Positions 61,443 through 64,000 of a stretch of DNA of 64,000 nucleotides are shown here, piece after piece. The translations under genes were made by a program, and so were the position numbers. How positions within the stretch are numbered: position 1 is the stretch's first letter; the number at the start of each line of letters is the position of its first letter. Source of the stretch: Rhynchopus sp. YZ270_cl-10 (Eukaryota; Euglenozoa; Diplonemea; Diplonemida; Diplonemidae); contig OZ037846.1 of the NCBI GenBank assembly GCA_964035575.1, positions 1,391,501-1,455,500 on the forward strand, written 5' to 3'. A model generated the notes under the pieces. The model ran no database searches, was not told the DNA's origin, and saw only the letters and a list, made by a program, of their open reading frames with translations.

Positions 61443-63154
61443 ATGGCGGGTTTGACCGACACACAGCTGCGTGAGGTGTTCGACCTTTTTGATGCCAACG
61501 GTGACGGCACCATTGACAACGAGGAGATGGGTCTGGTCCTCGAGGCCTTGGGCTTCGGTAAGGTGGACGACGACGACCTCAGGGCAATGGTATGGCAACA
61601 ATTGACACAAAAAAGGGCAATAGTGATTAGTCAGTTGAAGGAAGTCAAGAGATTGTGGTAGACGCACATTGTTTTGACGTACTGCTTTGTGAGCGGGAAG
61701 TATCGCTCCGCAACACCACCTAACAGGTGAGTGTGTGTGTGGAAGCGTCAACGCATCAAACAACTACAAGAAAGGGGGGTGAGGGAACGATAACGCAACA
61801 CATTGCGTTGCCACACCTTTCTCACACCACCATACCACAGATCTCCGAAGTTGATGTTGACTTCTCCGGGAAGATGGAGTTCGACGAGTTCAGGCACATG
61901 GTGAAGAAGCGCCATGCTGAGAAGGACTCGCGTGAGGAGATTGCTCTTGCCTTTGGCGTCTTCGCAGGCAAGACCGAGGAGGGCGGGCTGAAGGAGTACA
62001 TCTCTGCCAAGGACCTCGCGACCGTGGCACTCAGCATCAACGAACACGTCGACATGAACAAGTTCCAGGACCTCCTCAACAGTGCACCAGGGATGCCCAT
62101 CGGCACCGACGACGAAGGCAACAGCAAAGGACTCACCATCGTGCAGTGGAGGGAGATGATGGCCGAGGTATGCAAAAGAAGTAAGTATTGCATTTTCGCT
62201 ACCGTCAAAGCGGAGCGATTTTCGCCTGACATTGCCTTGTCCATATCGTGATCATTTCTGACACATGACGGGGGGACAGCTTATTTTGTAATCCTGGGGA
62301 GGGAGCTGGCTAGCTGCCACCGCGCTGTGTTCTTGTCCCCTTTAAGCACTGCTGAATGAAACGTGCTGTGTAGTTGGGGGGGAAAAAAGTTTAATTTTGT
62401 TTTTGTGCGGGCTGGGCGATCTTGCGGGCTGTGTAGTTGCCTTTTCCTTTTCTGTGGCTTCGCTTCACTCGCCTTAGTGTGCGCCGCGGTCGTGAGGTGT
62501 TTGTTCTGCGCCCGTCTGAGTGCATCTGAGGAGTAGCTTCAATGTCTACCCAAGCATTTCTTCTCGTCCTGACCGAACTTCTCCATCCACCCCGTTCTTC
62601 ACGGCATCTGCGCAGGTCTGCTGTTGTGGTGGTGGGGGTTCGACCGCAGTAGCTCTCCTCCATCAGCCGTCTTGACGACAAGCTTACCCGCAAAGGAGAG
62701 TGTCACTTGCTTTCGTTCATTTGACGCTAGGACAAAAAAAGTGCAAAAGTGTCCGTGCTTTTGACACCCCACGGGAAGAAGGAACAGGATCACGTCCCCA
62801 TCATCACTGGTCCCCGCTGCATTTTGACACGAATCCCTGAGGCTGTGGTGGAGGAGGGGCTGCCAAGGGAATACAAAGGGGGAAATCTCGAAAAAGTCAC
62901 CCCGCGGTGACTTGTGGTTTTTTTCTCTCTCTCAAAACCTGTTTTATTTGAAAGATCGCAACGATTTGAGTCGAAATACAAATTTCTTTTGAATTAATAA
63001 CAAACAGTTCGGCTTTTCCCCATTTTACGTGGGGAAAATTTCCCAAACATTAAATCCGGGCCACAATCCCTGAGTTACAAATACCCTTGCCCCCCACTCA
63101 AACACTCACACACAGGTGTCGACACGTAAGTACGCCGACGCTTTCAAGATCTAA
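61443..63154 (+). CDS. Calmodulin-like EF-hand protein, two or three exons
   Basis: Exon 1 (61443-61589) codes LREVFDLFDANGDGTIDNEE, a full EF-hand loop, and LRAM; donor GTATGG. Exon 2 (61841-62167) starts after CATACCACAG: ISEVDVDFSGKMEFDEF, a second EF-hand loop, then AFGVFAG and ADLATVAL-like helices of two weaker hands. Both sides are phase 0, and the join LRAM-ISEVD matches the calmodulin/centrin pattern. A third exon is proposed at 63116-63154 (after CACACACAG: VSTRKYADAFKI, stop), giving 170 residues; donor could be GTATGC at 62168 or GTAAGT at 62181, the latter ending after VDT. Without splicing the frame would end near 62251. Calcium sensor; partner unknown. Intron 1 contains the repeat shared with 4887-5032. 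Confidence 0.8.
61673..61791 (+). repeat. Dispersed repeat inside EF-hand intron 1
   Basis: Second copy of the 4887-5032 repeat (TTTTGACGTACTGCTTTGTG to TGAGGGAACGA). It fills about half of the 251-nt intron. Confidence 0.75.
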
Positions 63155-64000
63155 AAAAAAAAAGAAGTAAAATAAGTCAAAGAAAAACAGACTCCTCGTT
63201 CTTCTCCCCTTCCCCTTCCTCCTCCCTTTCCCGCTTTGTGCTCTCTTCATGGGTCATAGAGGGAAATGCCGCAATGAACCAATAAAAATACTTTTCTCTT
63301 CCCCTTTCAACAAGGGGGTTTCATGTGTTTATTTGTAGGTTTGAGGGGGGAGGGTTGTAAGGTAGGAATGAGAAGGAGAACAAACGTTGCGTTGAGGGGT
63401 GTTTAGAGTTGCCACACCCCCCGCTTTTTTTTTTTTTTGCACTCAGTGTATTGAAGGGGGGGTACAAAAAAAAAAAAAAACAAAAAAACCGAAAAAACAA
63501 AATAAGGCTTGATTGGCTTAATGTAAATCCCCCTTTTCCCCCAACCCCTCCCCAACCCAGGATATTTTTTTTTTTTTGGCAAAAAGATGCGAAGGTAGAG
63601 AGAGACGCGCATCCTTTTGTTTTCAAAATTTGTTTTCTTTTTTTTTTTCCCCCCTCCTCCAAAATAAAATGGAGAGGGGGATATATCTGTGTGTTTTTTT
63701 TTGTTTTGCTCAGCGCGGGGGATAGTGTTAGTGTAGGAGAAGGAAAAAACGGGGGTGTGGCTGATTCACACCACAGTGATGTTTTCTTTTTGTTCACAAA
63801 AAAGGGGGGGGGGGCGGGACAAAAAAAAGGTGAAGGCTATAACCCTCCCACTTCGTATGTGGGATTATACGAAACTTAACGTGCGATGTCCTTCTCCTTC
63901 ACCTCTCATTAGGTCTATGCAAACCGTGGCAGTACTTTTTTTTGTTTTCCAAACACCTGTCGGGGGATGTGGATGGCATTGTGGGGGGTGGGACATTTTT
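63155..64000. other. Intergenic, low complexity
   Basis: Runs of A, T, G and C and pyrimidine tracts. No coding signal, repeat family or RNA gene recognised. Confidence 0.6.

Noticed and set aside
62391-62793. Minus-strand frames of 60-100 codons near the EF-hand gene
   Set aside because: They fall in the proposed second intron and have no recognisable content; frames of this length are common by chance in this GC-balanced stretch.

Overview
The window reads as nuclear DNA of a protist. Its genes are widely spaced, some have spliceosomal GT-AG introns, and the gaps are full of repeats. The best clue to lineage is a short antisense piece of small-subunit rRNA near 61.25-61.33 kb. Read on the minus strand it has CACCCGCGGTAA, and AATGCTGCTGCTGTTAAA where most eukaryotes have AAAGTTGTTGCAGTTAAA. 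From memory both are typical of Euglenozoa. Ordinary introns would then fit a diplonemid or euglenid better than a trypanosomatid. This is inference; the species is not identified.

All recognisable genes lie on the plus strand. In order they are: a dynein heavy chain C-terminal part (from the left edge to 4.68 kb); a membrane class III adenylate cyclase with a second, degenerate cyclase module (5.57-7.70); a three-exon membrane-anchored Cys-rich protein (9.32-10.63); an ankyrin array (13.8-17.0); a small unknown protein (18.8-19.4); a large HEAT-like protein perhaps related to PA200/BLM10 (24.7-29.3); three paralogous ubiquitin-like plus BspA-type LRR proteins (30.9, 35.9 and 45.6 kb); a chimeric Arg/Asp-rich plus OTU-protease gene (42.6-44.4); an O-fucosyltransferase-like protein (47.4-48.6); a KH plus poly(A)-polymerase/TUTase-like gene with three exons (49.3-53.9); a glutaredoxin-DUF4395-TehA/SLAC1-hemerythrin fusion (56.5-59.7); and an EF-hand protein (61.4 to about 63.2). 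Introns open with GTAYG and run from about 60 to 1600 nt.

The gaps hold at least two non-autonomous hAT-type elements with perfect 8-bp target duplications (23369-24204 and 33104-33779), a 1.07-kb TIR element with a 6-bp duplication (34619-35693), another TIR element inserted into a dispersed repeat (17573-18402), several snap-back hairpins, a tyrosine-recombinase remnant, a 7-bp microsatellite, and many shared modules. Between 29 and 49 kb the sequence is a mosaic of segmental duplications. LRR genes were copied with their upstream regions. A piece of the HEAT gene was pasted behind LRR copy 1, a piece of the fucosyltransferase gene was copied to 41.1 kb, and the 5' half of the KH/TUTase gene was copied to 42.5 kb, where it lost exactly its KH region and gained an OTU domain.

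The strongest candidates for new biology are the four-domain redox/anion-channel/hemerythrin fusion, the KH-TUTase gene that seems to have lost two of three catalytic aspartates, its OTU chimera, and a dispersed hairpin of about 31 nt whose stem shows compensatory changes.
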